Positions 49,436 through 60,785 of a DNA stretch of 64,000 nt are shown here, piece after piece; positions within the stretch are counted from its first letter, which is position 1, and every line of letters begins with the position of its first letter. The DNA is from Viscum album. Its lineage: Eukaryota > Streptophyta > Magnoliopsida > Santalales > Viscaceae. The translations under genes were made by a program, and so were the position numbers. Where the stretch lies: NCBI GenBank assembly GCA_963277665.1, contig OY728152.1, positions 1,188,864,357-1,188,928,356 on the forward strand. The letters run 5' to 3'. The notes under the pieces were generated by a model. That model was not told the DNA's origin and did not search any database. It saw only the letters and a program-made list of their open reading frames with translations.

Positions 49436-49607
49436 TTTTTAGAAAACTCCCCTTTTCCTCAAAAACAACCCAAAAAAAGAAAAACATACCTGAAAAGAAG
49501 ATCTAGGTTCTTACATTGGATGTGGGTTGAGGGATTGAGAGTTTTATATAGAGATCTTAGGCAAGTATCTAAGCATTAGTTGTGTGAGAGGAATAGTGGG
49601 TGTGGTG

Positions 49608-49621
49608 TGATTTTTATAGTT
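49608..49621 (-). promoter_or_regulatory. TATA-like box, LTR 3
   Basis: The minus strand reads AACTATAAAAATCAC within a pyrimidine-rich stretch, at the same place as in the other LTRs of the family. It lies in the part right of the nested element. Confidence 0.5.
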
Positions 49622-50044
49622 TAGGGGAGGAGGGTTTTCTTAATATTATAATCATTAATTTGTTATTTCTACACAAGACAAGAAATAGTGAGTATTCCAT
49701 GACCTAAAATATTAATAACTAAATGAGAGTTCAATATTTGTGTTCTTACATCACTTAGGACACTAGGAATAGTAAATTTAAATTATAATTTATTTATACG
49801 ATAAATTAATGTATTTTACTATTCAAAAAAACCAAGTATTTCAAAAAATTCCCAATAATTAACCCAAACCATTTTTCGACGCATAAGATCCAAAAATGAA
49901 ACCTATCTTTCAAAAATAATTTTATAATCCTTATAAATTTAATTTTTAATTAAATTCATTATTTTATGAAAAAATAAAAAGACTTAATATATTCATATTC
50001 ATTTTTAAGGTGCCTGTATTTTATGTATACTTTTAGGGGAATGG

Positions 50045-50140
50045 TTACCATTCATTGGATTCATATTGATATTAACAAGGGTAAGTTACTATTTATATGG
50101 GTAAGTTATTATTCATAAGGGTATGTTACTATTCACTGAA
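50045..50140. repeat. 20-bp tandem repeats in LTR 3 U3
   Basis: Four to five units, the clearest being GTTATTATTCATAAGGGTAT at about 50,105. They hold the same place as the arrays in LTR 1, LTR 2 and the solo LTR. Confidence 0.75.
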
Positions 50141-50376
50141 AATTAAGTTGATTCTATCAGACTCCAAATATCACCCTTATCGCAACCGTGTATGAATTTT
50201 TTTACAAATTCCTAACACAAAAGTGGAAAATTTATGTTTAATGGCATGGTTATGACAATATCCTGAAAATAACCCCTTATTATTTCACATAGACTCAGTT
50301 CTTCATGAAATATAGGCTATTAATTGAATGTATTTAAGAGAAATATAACATAAAATGTTTGTGATGTTATACAAAC

Positions 50377-51327
50377 CGTGTGGGATCCTCTAGGTGTCCA
50401 GTGGGGGTGAATGGTTGGAACAAAATTTCCCAAACAATGTGGCTTAAACCATGTGCAACACACTATTTAAGAAATTGAATTATTTTAATTTAATTCAAAA
50501 TAAAATGAAATGAATTAAAAAATCCCTATATCCCTTAAACACTCATACCTGCAGGAAAGCCCTGTTGGAATTCCCATTGAGCTTACACTTGAACCCCCTT
50601 CATCTTCTTCCTTTGATCGTCCATCTTCCACCAATTCTTTTAATTGAATATTTTGTGATTCAAGGTATGGTTTTATCCCATATTATCCTTCCATTTCTAG
50701 TTGATCTGAGGTGTCCTTGTTTCCCCTCATGCTCATCCAAAAACCATAGTGTTAGGTTTGATCTTATTTTTTGTTTTCTTCCAATCTTAGAGTGTTCGGT
50801 GTCTCTCTTGGGACCCCATTGTGCGAGTCACGATAGATACCACTGAAGGGTAGGCATATGGGATCGATTCGGTTCAATGTCAATAATTTAAGGTAAGGTT
50901 TTTTACCTGTTCTTGTTGTTTCTCCTTTGAAAATTAGGGTTGTTATAATTAATATATTCTTGGAACCTTTTCTAAAGTGTGTTGGATTTTATGGGGTAGT
51001 TTTGAGTCACCAGAGTCAATGGCGACTCACCGTGGATGCATTAGTAGAAATATTTATATATAAGTTACCCGGTTATAGGTATATTCATCCATCGTATTGA
51101 ATATATATATATATAGGGATATGTGTGCTTAAATGTATTTTGAAAATGCATATGTGTGTGAGTGTAGAAATTTTTATGCATATGAGCATATATGTAAAGA
51201 TCTTGTTAGGCATATTCATGGTCCAAGAGAATGAGTCCATAAGGGATAGGTGTCCAAATATATGTGTAATGTTCAATATGCTTAAAGTGGGTACTAGTAG
51301 CTTCATGTTAGAAAGCATCATGTTCCA
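50377..51327 (+). other. Probable middle part of a plus-strand LTR
   Basis: Sequence between the tandem element and the next element. It has a C/T-rich part (50,560-50,830), a GGTAAGGTTTTTTACC palindrome at about 50,891, and a GAGTCACC...GGCGACTCACC pair at about 51,004-51,032. The layout resembles the R/U5 part of the other LTRs read on the plus strand. I suggest it belongs to the LTR that ends at 63,855, split by two insertions. The 93-residue open frame (50,565-50,846) has no domain I know and is low-complexity, so it is not called a gene. Confidence 0.4.
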
Positions 51328-52129
51328 TGTACCATCCCAAACCTAGATGCCACTCAATAGTTCCCCAAACCCAATTTACCACATGGCCTGAATCCCATCT
51401 CTGCAAACACCATAGGCTATTGACTAGAAGTGAATGCCTCGGTGAGTCATTGGGGAGATTATGCCCTGATTACCCCAGTATACCACACTGAAAGTGAAAT
51501 ACATTAAATAGAGTAATAAGATAAATAATTAGAAGACTATAAAGTAATAAAATTTGGAATATATAATAAATCCATAAATTTCACAAACTCAATGATGTAG
51601 ATGACACATGTATCTAGAAAATAGATAGAATAGTTACATGTTAATACAATATAGAATAAGTTTCTAAAATTTCAAAAGACTAAAAATTGCATGGAGTATC
51701 ACTATACTCTTCTTAGTACCATTATCTCATGATTTAAAGAAATGATAAAAAAAACTATTGTTAAGGAACATTCCCGTATTATCACCTACAACCATATAAT
51801 CTGATTGGCACCCCAAGGAGTCCCAAATAGGGAGTGAGATAAACATCCTAGTAGGAAACCACCTGAATGTTTATAATGTTATAAAAAACAAAAATCATTT
51901 TGAAAAATTTGTAAGTATTAATGAAAATGTGAATTCTCAAGGCATATAGCTACAGTATCCATGTACTACCATGTATCCTATCAAGGCTCTCTACAAAAAA
52001 CTGTCAATTCCGAATGACAATGATAAAATAATTATAATCAAGTAACATAAACTCACTATACAACCATCCAAATCATGTCAAAAAGCCTGGTTATATAAAG
52101 AATCCATATAAAAACCCACTTCCTTTCTA

Positions 52130-52265
52130 TATATTGATCTGTATCAAAATTTCCATAGCCTTGCTATAAAATTAAGTGTATCAAAATTTCCACATCCATT
52201 CCATATAATTATGTGTGTCACAATTTCCACATCCTTTTTGTATAATGAATTATAGACCAATAATG
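52130..52265. repeat. About 40-bp tandem repeats in 3' LTR
   Basis: Three to four units around GTGTATCAAAATTTCCACATCC followed by a TTTGTATAATGA-like run. The same array is in the right LTR (60,160-60,300). Confidence 0.7.
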
Positions 52266-52610
52266 GATAGATCTATGTTGTAAATGAAAAATTCATCCTT
52301 GTTGTGTCCTAGGAGCATCTGAATGGAAACACGATATGGGAATCAGTTGGATTCCTAGGAGCATGTGTACCAACATGTCGCACATGAGTCCAGGAAAGTT
52401 GGATCCAAGGGGTAGGAAAGTAGAAGGTGTCCCACATAATCAAGAACTAATGGAACAATATACACAAGGAATCTAATAACACATTCTTGATCCATGGAGA
52501 GCAGTCCATGGCATCTATGAAAAACTAACATTCATTCATACCATTTTAGAATTCGATTATATATGAGTCTAGTCACTTATATAATGTCTTTCCTACAAAA
52601 AACATTACAT

Positions 52611-52745
52611 GATTACAACCACTCATGTACTCCATTCCCATTTAATCAAGTCAAAGGATTAAACCCACCAATTTATCATCAATTTCCATTAGAAATGTCA
52701 CAAGGGTATACCCACCCATTTATCAGTATTCATAGTTTAACATAT
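52611..52745. repeat. 46-bp tandem repeats in 3' LTR, three units
   Basis: Units begin at 52,611, 52,657 and 52,704 with ACAACCACTCATGTA-, TTAAACCCACCAATTTATCA- and TATACCCACCCATTTATCA-type starts. Confidence 0.75.
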
Positions 52746-53891
52746 CTGATTTTATTAATTCAACAATTAACCAACTCATGTTGAAAATAATAAATCATAT
52801 AAAATGTGGAAAACCATATCCTAACCATCCCATTCAACCCATTCCACTTATAATTGGATTCCAATAATATTGAAAACCTAAAACACAATGCTTGGATAGT
52901 CTAAAATGGCATAAACATGGTATTTTCACAAGGTTCACCCCATGGGTGATGTCGGTCCAGGAAACTGGTACCAATGCCTCGAAATAAATAATATGGGCAT
53001 CCCTAATAGGTATGATTATATCAATTCCAGTAGCCCATTAAAAATCAGGGTCATAAGATAAATTCCAATGGGTGTCATAACAACCAATATCTCTAAAAAG
53101 AACCACAATATGAAAGAAAAGTATATACCACCTACCTTAGTTTGGTAGTGGAGTGCTCATCCAGTATCGAGTCATAATTCAAATCATTTTATGAGAAATA
53201 TGGAGTATGGATGAAAAAAAATAAATTAGGACATATGATCCTAAAATAAAATAGAGCAATCGATATAAAAAAACAAGAATTGATAAAAATGAATGTAGGT
53301 CCTTATGATGTGGACCAGATGAGAAAAACAACGATCAAATAGGTGGTCAGATGAAGAGAATATATTAGTTTCTATGATAGTATCTCAAGAGAGATCGCAA
53401 AGCTTCTCCGTACTACCCATAAAAGGAAATGAGATTTAGGTTATAATATAATTTTTAATTTAAATAAAAATTATAAAACTTTAAAATTATAGGGGTTTCA
53501 AGGTATACCTGCATTGTTTCTTTTAGATCAAGGGGAACCTGCAAAATTAGAAAACCATGAAAAAATCCTCTATCAAGTTCTCTAAAAACTATAGAACGAC
53601 TCACATGAGTGTCTACCTCTTCCTGTATAGTCTCCTCAAACTGTGTGCCTTGTATTCCCCCTCAACCCAGTGTTTCCCAATTTATTCAAATCTTGTTGCC
53701 TGCCTTGAAAAATTTGAACTACTTGTGTATGTGGAAACAAACACTCAAAAAATTGGTTCTAGGCTCCAAAAAAACCCTAAACATCTCCAAAACACCGATG
53801 ATTAATTTTTTCACTAACATAAGGCCATATTAAAACATTTAAATTAGAGAATACTGTATTTTTATCTCATACGAATATCTGGGTTCTTACA

Positions 53892-53905
53892 ATCTTCCCC
53901 ATTAT
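53892..53905 (-). other. Polypurine tract of second element
   Basis: The minus strand reads AATGGGGAAGAT just before the 3' LTR, the expected primer for plus-strand DNA. Confidence 0.7.
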
Positions 53906-55270
53906 AGCGACTCATCCCTATATTTCTCTCTAAGGGGGGTCAAGATTCAATAAAGAATAAGCTTGGCCATAGATCATGTACTTCATCCTCCCTCTCCCAT
54001 GTCTCATCCTGTAAATGGTCACGCTTCCATAGAACCCATATTAAATTCACTGACCATCCTCAGAAAACAATTGTGATCCTATAAATGAAACGAATCAGAT
54101 GCTACTCAAAGGATGCATCAACCATAAATAAAACCCCTTTGGATGAAAAATATGATATGTGTTCAAAGGATAGTAGCACTGCTAAGATGTGTGGGCGATT
54201 TCATTCCTGGCTCGGTACCTTTGTGGTAACTAAACCCAATAGGCTATTGACCTGAATATATTTAGAATATAAAATGGACCAATATATTGTGGTGAAAGAT
54301 TACACTGTCTTCTGATCATTTTGTGTCCCATCCTTAGTAAAACATGAAAAAAGACTTAATCCCCAACCTCTGACACTAGAGGTCATATGCGGAGATGGAA
54401 GTAAGATTTTCATTAAGACTGTGTAGTATCCATCCACTTCTGAATCTACTGGACTGGTTTAGATGTATCTTGCATGAGACATAGTCCTAGTAAATCTACC
54501 TCAACTTCCTCTAGCAAGAACAAGGGTTGTCATCTTGGAATATTTTACAGTTCCACGTAAGTTTCCATATCTATAGCTGCATGATAGTTGTTATTATAGG
54601 TGAACTGAAAAGGGGGAATGTTCCACTCTCAAGATCCAAAAAAATAATGGATTCATTCTTGTATCATTTCCTCTAATTCATGTATCATACGCTCAGATTG
54701 ACCATCATTCTGAGGGTGGTATGTTATGCTCAGAATTACAAGTGTATCGAGCACCCTCTAAAAACACTTCCAGAAATGAGACGTAAATCAATAATCCATT
54801 TAGAAAATTATAGAATGAGGGACCCCGTAAAGTTGTATTATATTCAAGATGCACATCATTCCATGATAATAAGCACTAAAGGTCTCTTTGATTGGAATGA
54901 ATTGATAAACATCCATGATCCTTCCAACAACCTCCCATACAACATCATTACCTCAAGGTGACCTCAGTAAACTAGTCACAAAATCCATCAAGAAATAATC
55001 CTATTTCCAATCCAAAATAGGTAACTTATGAAAACTCCTAACTAGTCAATGATGTTTCACCTTCACATGATGATAGGTGGATCACCTTTTAAAAAAACCA
55101 GCTACCTCACTCTTCATAACCAGCAACCATTACTAAAAGTGCAAGTCACTGTACATTGGTGACTCTGGGATGCACTTCCCTTGATAAAGCATGAAACTCC
55201 CACATCACCTCCTCGCATATGTCCTCTGGAACCCAAACATGTTCATGGATTCACAAGATATCATCCTCCC
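53906..55270 (-). pseudogene. Integrase-chromodomain relic, second element
   Basis: The minus strand near 54,980-55,200 reads GKCIPESPMYSDLHF, then WLLVMKSEVAGFFKR, STYHHVKVKHH and LPILDWK, DYFLMDFVTSLL. This is the zinc-binding end and catalytic-core start with the first Asp (MDFV) kept. The chromodomain-type tail at 53,900-54,050 is clear: DETWEREDEVHDLWPSLFF, then KYRDESL next to the purine tract. Stops replace several expected Trp and Arg codons. Positive-strand ORFs in the region are shadows. Confidence 0.8.
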
Positions 55271-55349
55271 TAACTGTCCAACCAGGATGTGGTCCCTCAC
55301 CTACAACACTCTAAGATATGACTAGGCCATCAGAATATTATAGTTTCCT

Positions 55350-56700
55350 TATCCTTACTCTATCTAGAAGGGTGGAGGTCACAACAAAGGATTATATATA
55401 TTTTTGACACTTTCTATCATTCACCTCCAAGTGCAACTCATAGAACAACGTCATAAGCTTCCACTCACTTCGGGTCTACTCTACTACTTGTATTTGAGTT
55501 CTCATGCTTAGTTCATTGGATACTACATTGCCTTTACTAGGAATTTTGGAAACTTCACAGTTGAAATATTTATGTTAATCCACCCATATTCACTACCTCA
55601 TATTTAGATCACACTATGTAAAAATATACCTGGGGATTTTTTTTCGTGTACAACACAAACCCCTCTCCTAGTAAACAGTTTCCCCAATAGTGCAATGCAT
55701 GAGTAACTGCAGCAAGATCATGATCATGCATCAGGTAATTTCTCCCATTTGGCCTCGGCTATTGTGACCCGTACGCCAAGACCCTATCTTCCTATATCAG
55801 CACTACTCCCAACAAAATACCTAATGCGTCAATACATAGTGTAGCTCATTCCCTTCTCTAGTAGTATCAGGGCTGGTGATGATGTAATCCTTCTTTTCTA
55901 CTCCCAAAAGCATATCACGTAACAATTAGACCATATAAACTTCACAAAATTCTTATTCAAGACCGTCAATGACACTTCTAAGCATGAGTAGTCCTGTAGT
56001 AACCATTTATCCCTATGAAACATCGTATGAAAATTCATTCTGGGGATGCTCCTAGGAAACTAGAGCTCTCACATTATCTGGGCCCACTAATACTTTTGTC
56101 TCAGAGATGATGTGACCTAGGATGTGACTATGATCCATCCAAAAGTTCTAGCTTTTTATCGTATCACATTACTTATGATCCCCCATTATATTCAAAACAA
56201 TATCAATATGGATGGCATGGTCATCTCGATTGTGATAATACACAATAATATTGTCTAGAATAACCACCACAAAAGAATCCAGGTAAGGATGGAACGCTCA
56301 TCCCAACAGTTCTATGAAAACTATTGGTGCATTCGTTATACCAAATTGTATAACCATTTACTCAAATAGACCATAACTTATACAAAAGATTGTACAAGGT
56401 ATGTCTGAATGTCAAACAAGAACCTAGTGATTTCTTGACATCAAGTCGACCTTTGAGAACACTTGGGCACCCCGAAGCTGATCAAATAGATCCTCTATCC
56501 ATGGAAAGGGATTTTAGTTTTTAAGCATCATATAGTTCAATTTTTGAGAATCTTTTCAAATATTAATAGTTTCAATATCATTTTCTGAAAAAATGATCGG
56601 AGAAACCCACATAGAGGTACTGGTTCGAATAAACCCCTTACCTCTATACACCCTATATACCTCTGGAGCTCCTCCAAATCCAACATAGCCATCTTGTAAG
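55350..56700 (-). pseudogene. Reverse transcriptase-RNase H relic, second element
   Basis: At 56,200-56,350 the minus strand reads FGITNAPIVFIELLG, then AFHPYLDSFVVVILDNIIVYY and HNRDDHAI. The palm box is ILDN instead of FIDD, so the second catalytic Asp has become Asn (at 56,250-56,258). The RT start lies to the right near 56,500-56,700 and the RNase H part to the left down to about 55,350; both are followed mainly by position and short blocks. No open frame of useful length. Confidence 0.75.
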
Positions 56701-56929
56701 GAGCAAAGGATATCGATGATGCTCCTAGAAATAGGTAGATAGAGAAATAAACCTATCTCTCAGGAGGTAAAATTGAAAAATCATCTGGAAATAAAACCCT
56801 GAAGCACACAACCACTAAAGAAAATCCCACCAGACTCACTCCATGATCATCCAAAAAAACTAGTGATTTTGGTTGTTATCACACAAAACCAATGATGCCC
56901 TGGTCTAGCTCGTCTAGCCAGGACATCCC

Positions 56930-57270
56930 ATTAACCCTTGTGAGTAAACACTACACCCACTAATTATGTTAAGATAAACCTCTGGTGGTAGAATTCAACA
57001 TAATCTTGATAAGAAAACAGTCAGTCACTCCCAAGAATGATGTCAAAATCTATCACCTTGAGGACATAATGGTTTCTGATGAAGTGACACCCACCATCCT
57101 CAAGGGGGCACTTCCTACACTAGTGAAAATTCTATATAATGATTCCCAATGGTATTTATACAATTAAAACTCCCTTAGAAAGAAAAACAGAAAGGCCAAT
57201 GCTTTTTACCACTAGTGTAGATATAAATCTATATGATCCTCCTAAATCAAAATGTGAATATTTAATTGTA
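56930..57270 (-). pseudogene. Aspartic protease relic, second element
   Basis: The active-site block at about 57,215-57,260 on the minus strand reads YSHFDLGGSYRFIS, the counterpart of FDSGASHSFIS, with the catalytic Asp kept and neighbours changed (DLGG for DSGA). The remainder to the left is frame-broken. The plus-strand frames at 56,985-57,345 overlap it and are shadows. Confidence 0.75.
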
Positions 57271-57279
57271 GAGGATACT

Positions 57280-58600
57280 AAGATCATACCTTTCACCATA
57301 CTTTTTCGGGTACCCTTTTCATTGGGGGTAGGACGTACATATTAAAATTAGAATGAACGAAAACCCTTTGATACAACAACACTTCCTACAGTAGGCCTAC
57401 TCTAATGTCTCGGTGCAACCAATGTATGGAAACCTCTTCTATGACCAACACTACCTCATCTTGATTGGCCATCACTCCTCCAACTCCCTTCCTGGCATGG
57501 AGATGGGGAAAATAATCAAAACCCCAGGGTTAGAGCTAACCCATACCAGTCATAGCTAGAGTGAATGTCCTAATAGAATGTTACACATTTCCCATCCTAC
57601 AACAACATCGACACTCAACTAGGTCATGGTCACACAAATTCTTCATGTGGTCATTCTTTCCATAATGATGAAAAAACTCTAAGCTACAATCACTAATAGC
57701 CTGACTAGAACTTATCTCATGGGAATCTCAATGTGGAGGTTCCTACTAAAATATGTAGAACAACTGGGTTGAGAAGAAGAAATTTGTTGCTATGCACCCC
57801 CATATTCCTCCAGCATCCACTCTGTAATATATGCCTTCTTCATAACCTCAGTGATAGAGTTCAATCAATACATGTTCACCCGAGATTTGATATCTTGTAT
57901 GATACTTTACTCAATGAATATATCTCTCAGCATCTCATCAGCAATACTTGTTGGTGAAAAATGAGGAAGCTCTCAAAAGTAGTTCAATTACTCCATAACT
58001 ATCATCGCTCCATAATCCAGAGGCATGAACTCACTATCCCGCTCTTTCTAAGATGTTTGAGGGTAAAAATAGTCATAGAAGTGGGCTTGGAAATCCGTCC
58101 AACCCATTTCTCTTAACTATCAGCTTAGTTTACTATGTCCCACTAACATGTTGCTTCTCCCCAAAGAATGTAAGTGGCGGGTGAGACCCTCCTCTCAAGA
58201 GGTGTCTCCAGATGCTTGAAGATATCTAGTGTGAGATCAAGCGACAGATATGTAGCATGTGGACTACCATGCCCAAAAAATGTGGGAGGATTCTACTATT
58301 GGAACACCCATATCAGGTCATTCATAGTCGAGGAAGACTACGGTGCTCCCTGAAAAGTATGGATATAGAGAAATAACCCCTTGTGGAACTGCTCCTCAAC
58401 ACCTATTTTCAAAAAATTCTATGGTTCCACAGATGGAACTAAAGACAGCTTAACCGGTAGACCATGGGACAATACCTCCAATGTATAGTCGTAACCTCCC
58501 TAATGATGTACTTGTGGATTTCGCCAAGGTGGAATGTCTCTAAAATTGAAAACACGCACCTCAGAAACTAATGATATCAAAGTCATAGATCAAAATCAAA
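57280..58600 (-). pseudogene. gag relic with broken knuckle, second element
   Basis: The zinc knuckle at 57,581-57,613 reads CRCCCRMGNV and then a stop on the minus strand: the His ligand is Asn and the last Cys is lost. The capsid block near 58,000-58,120 reads FQAHFYDYFYPQTS, then ERDSEFMPLDYGAMIVME, which aligns with the nested element's capsid block. Stops and frameshifts are many. Confidence 0.75.
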
Positions 58601-59390
58601 TACAAGTAAAAACCCCACCTAAAACAAAGTCATGACCCACAACCTACTCCTAATTATAGAACTGTATAAATAAAATCCATCAAAACCACTAGAAACTATA
58701 CCACTTTACCACTAAAAATTCATGTCTGGGTCATGTCTCTATTTTACATTTCATTTAAATATCATTTAACATACATTTTTTCAAATGATTAAACTAATAT
58801 TCCACCATGTTCTAATCCATGAGGGCCTGTAACACCTTCTGAAAAAAAAATTATTCCTATATAATTCCTACCATATCTCGTTTAATTCACATTAAATAAA
58901 AGATTCAATGGGTTCATCATTTCCCAATCCATAAAGGCCCATACAACATATGAATTGAAAGATGATGTCACTTATTTATCCACTACACGATGTCTATCAC
59001 AATAGTAGATATAGTTATCTCAACACCTATCATAAAAACATGTGTGAAGTAATGAATCCTAAATGGCATGGAATAATCCATGACATTTTATTTCTAACAA
59101 GGTTCCTATATAATTCATGAGATGGAGTACCCTCATCCCATCATGTTTCAACAAAAATGTAACCTCAATAATATCAATAGTAACATCACTAATCAAGTGT
59201 GTCCCCCAATGATGGAATCAAATCAATTTTAATGGAAACATATTGAAAAAATAACAACTCCATTTAAGGTAATTTGGTTTTTACCAATACAAGGGACAGC
59301 TTCTCCTAGATGCAGCTTATTACCAAATTAAATTCCCTTCCTATCACAATGTATTATCACCAAATAGTAAGTCAAATTAGAAAAAAAAAA
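58601..59390 (-). other. Leader of second element
   Basis: Non-coding, between gag and primer site. The block 59,070-59,135 matches the leader of the nested element, but the 90-bp GTGTAC repeats found there are missing here. Confidence 0.6.
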
Positions 59391-59405
59391 TAACCTTGCT
59401 ACTAC
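59391..59405 (-). other. Degenerate primer binding site, second element
   Basis: The minus strand reads AGTAGTAGCAAGGTTA, which can be aligned with TGGTATCAGAGGTTA with one gap and a few changes. The position two bases from the LTR supports it more than the sequence does. Confidence 0.45.
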
Positions 59406-60159
59406 TATGTAACTTCCCATATCTGGATTTTACTCCAAAATTCCGTTAGGCTAGTTGTCTACATGGCCTCATGTGTATCTCCCAAAATTTCTGAGACTGT
59501 AGACTAGAAATGAGTTCCTAGGTAGTCATTAGGGATACTATTCCACCATTACTTGAGTAAATCCCAACTGAAGTAAAATATATGCAATAACGGACAAAAT
59601 TAAATAATCAGACAGTTGGAATATTAAAAAACAGAAGAATTTATAAGAAATTCTAAAATGTCACATGGTCAATGATATATGGGTTAAAAGTATCTAGAAA
59701 TCATCTAGAACAGGTATATGAAAAAACAGTATAGTATAGGTGTCCAAAAAAACCAAAAACGTTCCCATAGCATCGCAATCCTCAGCTTGGTCCCATGTTC
59801 CCTTACTCCAAATATATGATCAACAACCAATATTAGAGAACATTCCCCTATTATCACCTGTGACAATATAATCAATTTGGGACCCCCAAAGAGGCCCACA
59901 TAGGGTGTGATATTAATATCCCAGATTTTAATCGAACAAAATTCTATACAGTTATAAGCAGCACAAAGGAATATTCAAAACAAGTGTAAGTAAACATAAA
60001 TGTAAAAGTGAATGCCCAAGGAATATAATTACTATATTCAAGTACTAAAAAATATCTTTTCAAGGATCCCACAACAAGTTTCATCTCTTAAAAAGGTAGG
60101 TAAAAGAATTATAAATAACAATAATGAAATCTCCATACAACCATCCATATCATGTCCAT

Positions 60160-60300
60160 ATGGCCTTTCCATATAATGAAACCATTTCAAAACCCCCAGA
60201 CTTCTTGTATAATGAAGTGAATCACAGTATCCATGGACTTTTTGTATAATAAAGTGTATCAAAATTTCCACATCCTTATTGTATAATGAAGTGTAGGCCA
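60160..60300. repeat. About 40-bp tandem repeats in 5' LTR
   Basis: Three to four units: TTGTATAATGAAGTG followed by ATCACAGTATCCATGG or ATCAAAATTTCCACATCC. Counterpart of 52,130-52,265. Confidence 0.7.
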
Positions 60301-60652
60301 CAAAAGTCTAGATCCAACGTGTAATGGACGAAGACATCCTTTTCAAGTCTTAGAAGAATCTTGGTGGAAACAAGATGTAAGAACTGGTTGGAATCCTAGG
60401 AACACGTGTATCAACATGTCCTTCCCAAGTCCAAGAAAGATAGATTCATGGTGAAGCAAAGCCAAAGACATCACATGGATTCAATAACTGAGGGCATACT
60501 CTACCCAAGGTGTCCACTATCACATTCAAGATCCATAGAGAGCCGTCCATGAAATTTAGAAAAAAAATACAATCATTTATACCATTTAACAATTCAATTC
60601 CATATGAGACTCCCACTCATATAATTCCTTTCACACAAAAAAAATCACATGA

Positions 60653-60785
60653 GTATACCCACTCATATACACCATTCTCATTTAATCACGTCACCAGGGT
60701 ATACCTACCCATTTATCATCAATTTCAATTTGACACATCATGTGGGTATACCCACCCATTTATCACCATTCAAAGTTTAACCTAA
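60653..60785. repeat. 46-bp tandem repeats in 5' LTR, three units
   Basis: GTATACCCACTCAT at 60,653, GTATACCTACCCAT at 60,699 and GTATACCCACCCAT at 60,746 (46 and 47 bp apart). Counterpart of 52,611-52,745, and better preserved. The plus-strand frame running through it is an effect of the repeat. Confidence 0.8.

Larger units (their letters stand above)
47543..49515 (-). mobile_element. Nested element, 5' LTR
   Basis: Left end TGTAACGTCTCAGTTCTGGG, right end TCTAGGTTCTTACA. It carries the same repeat arrays as the 3' LTR: 60-bp units at 48,206-48,560 and GTGTAC words at 49,255-49,435. A TATA-like CATAAATACAG on the minus strand at 49,172-49,182 may be the promoter; the 3' LTR copy of it is mutated. 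Confidence 0.9.
39500..49520 (-). mobile_element. Nested chromovirus element with its own TSD
   Basis: Complete LTR retrotransposon inserted in LTR 3. The LTRs are 39,505-41,489 and 47,543-49,515 (1,985 and 1,973 bp), with an internal region of 6,053 bp on the minus strand carrying leader, gag, protease, RT, RNase H, integrase and a chromodomain tail. The flanking 5-mers ATGGA (39,500-39,504) and TTGGA (49,516-49,520) agree at 4 of 5 positions, and the other LTRs of the host family read TTGGATGT here, so TTGGA was the target. The integrase C-terminus and tail type place it in the Tekay/Del-like chromoviruses. Many in-frame stops; inactive. Confidence 0.9.
37508..50371 (-). mobile_element. Tandem element, LTR 3 (5' LTR), split by insertion
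   Basis: Left part 37,508-39,504 begins TGTAATGCCCCAACCC; right part 49,521-50,371 ends GTGATGTTATA. Joined without the nested element and one target copy it is 2,848 bp, and its landmarks follow LTR 1 and LTR 2 in order across the break (GGTGAGACCAG...GGATGTGGGTTGAGG). The outer border is followed by CAAAC, the target duplication of the whole tandem. Confidence 0.85.
21927..50376 (-). mobile_element. Tandem chromovirus: LTR-int-LTR-int-LTR with CAAAC TSD
   Basis: Three LTRs (21,932-24,773; 29,714-32,563; 37,508-50,371, the last split by a nested element) alternate with two minus-strand gag-pol regions of 4,940 and 4,944 bp. After removing the nested insertion plus one target copy (39,505-49,520, 10,016 bp) the LTR lengths are 2,842, 2,850 and 2,848 bp. 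The 5-mer CAAAC stands directly before the first LTR (21,927-21,931) and directly after the last (50,372-50,376), and I see no such duplication around the middle LTR. The array therefore behaves as one insertion. Gene order, initiator-Met primer sites and integrase C-terminus fit the Tekay/Del group. Confidence 0.85.
51328..53891 (-). mobile_element. Second element, 3' LTR
   Basis: Begins TGTACCATCCCAAACC, ends CTGGGTTCTTACA. It aligns with the right LTR at the ACTAGAAGTGAATGCCT / ACTAGAAATGAGTTCCT block and at the repeats at 52,600. The TATA region near 53,410 is decayed. Confidence 0.85.

Noticed and set aside
50565..50846. 93-residue plus-strand ORF as a host gene
   Set aside because: Rich in Leu, Pro, Ser and His, no known domain, no conserved context, and it sits in a C/T-rich stretch that looks like the transcribed part of an LTR.
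60510..60785. 91-residue plus-strand ORF with repeating THPFI/THSYT-like pattern
   Set aside because: The protein pattern comes from the 46-bp DNA repeat of the LTR; the same place in the other LTR has a different frame.
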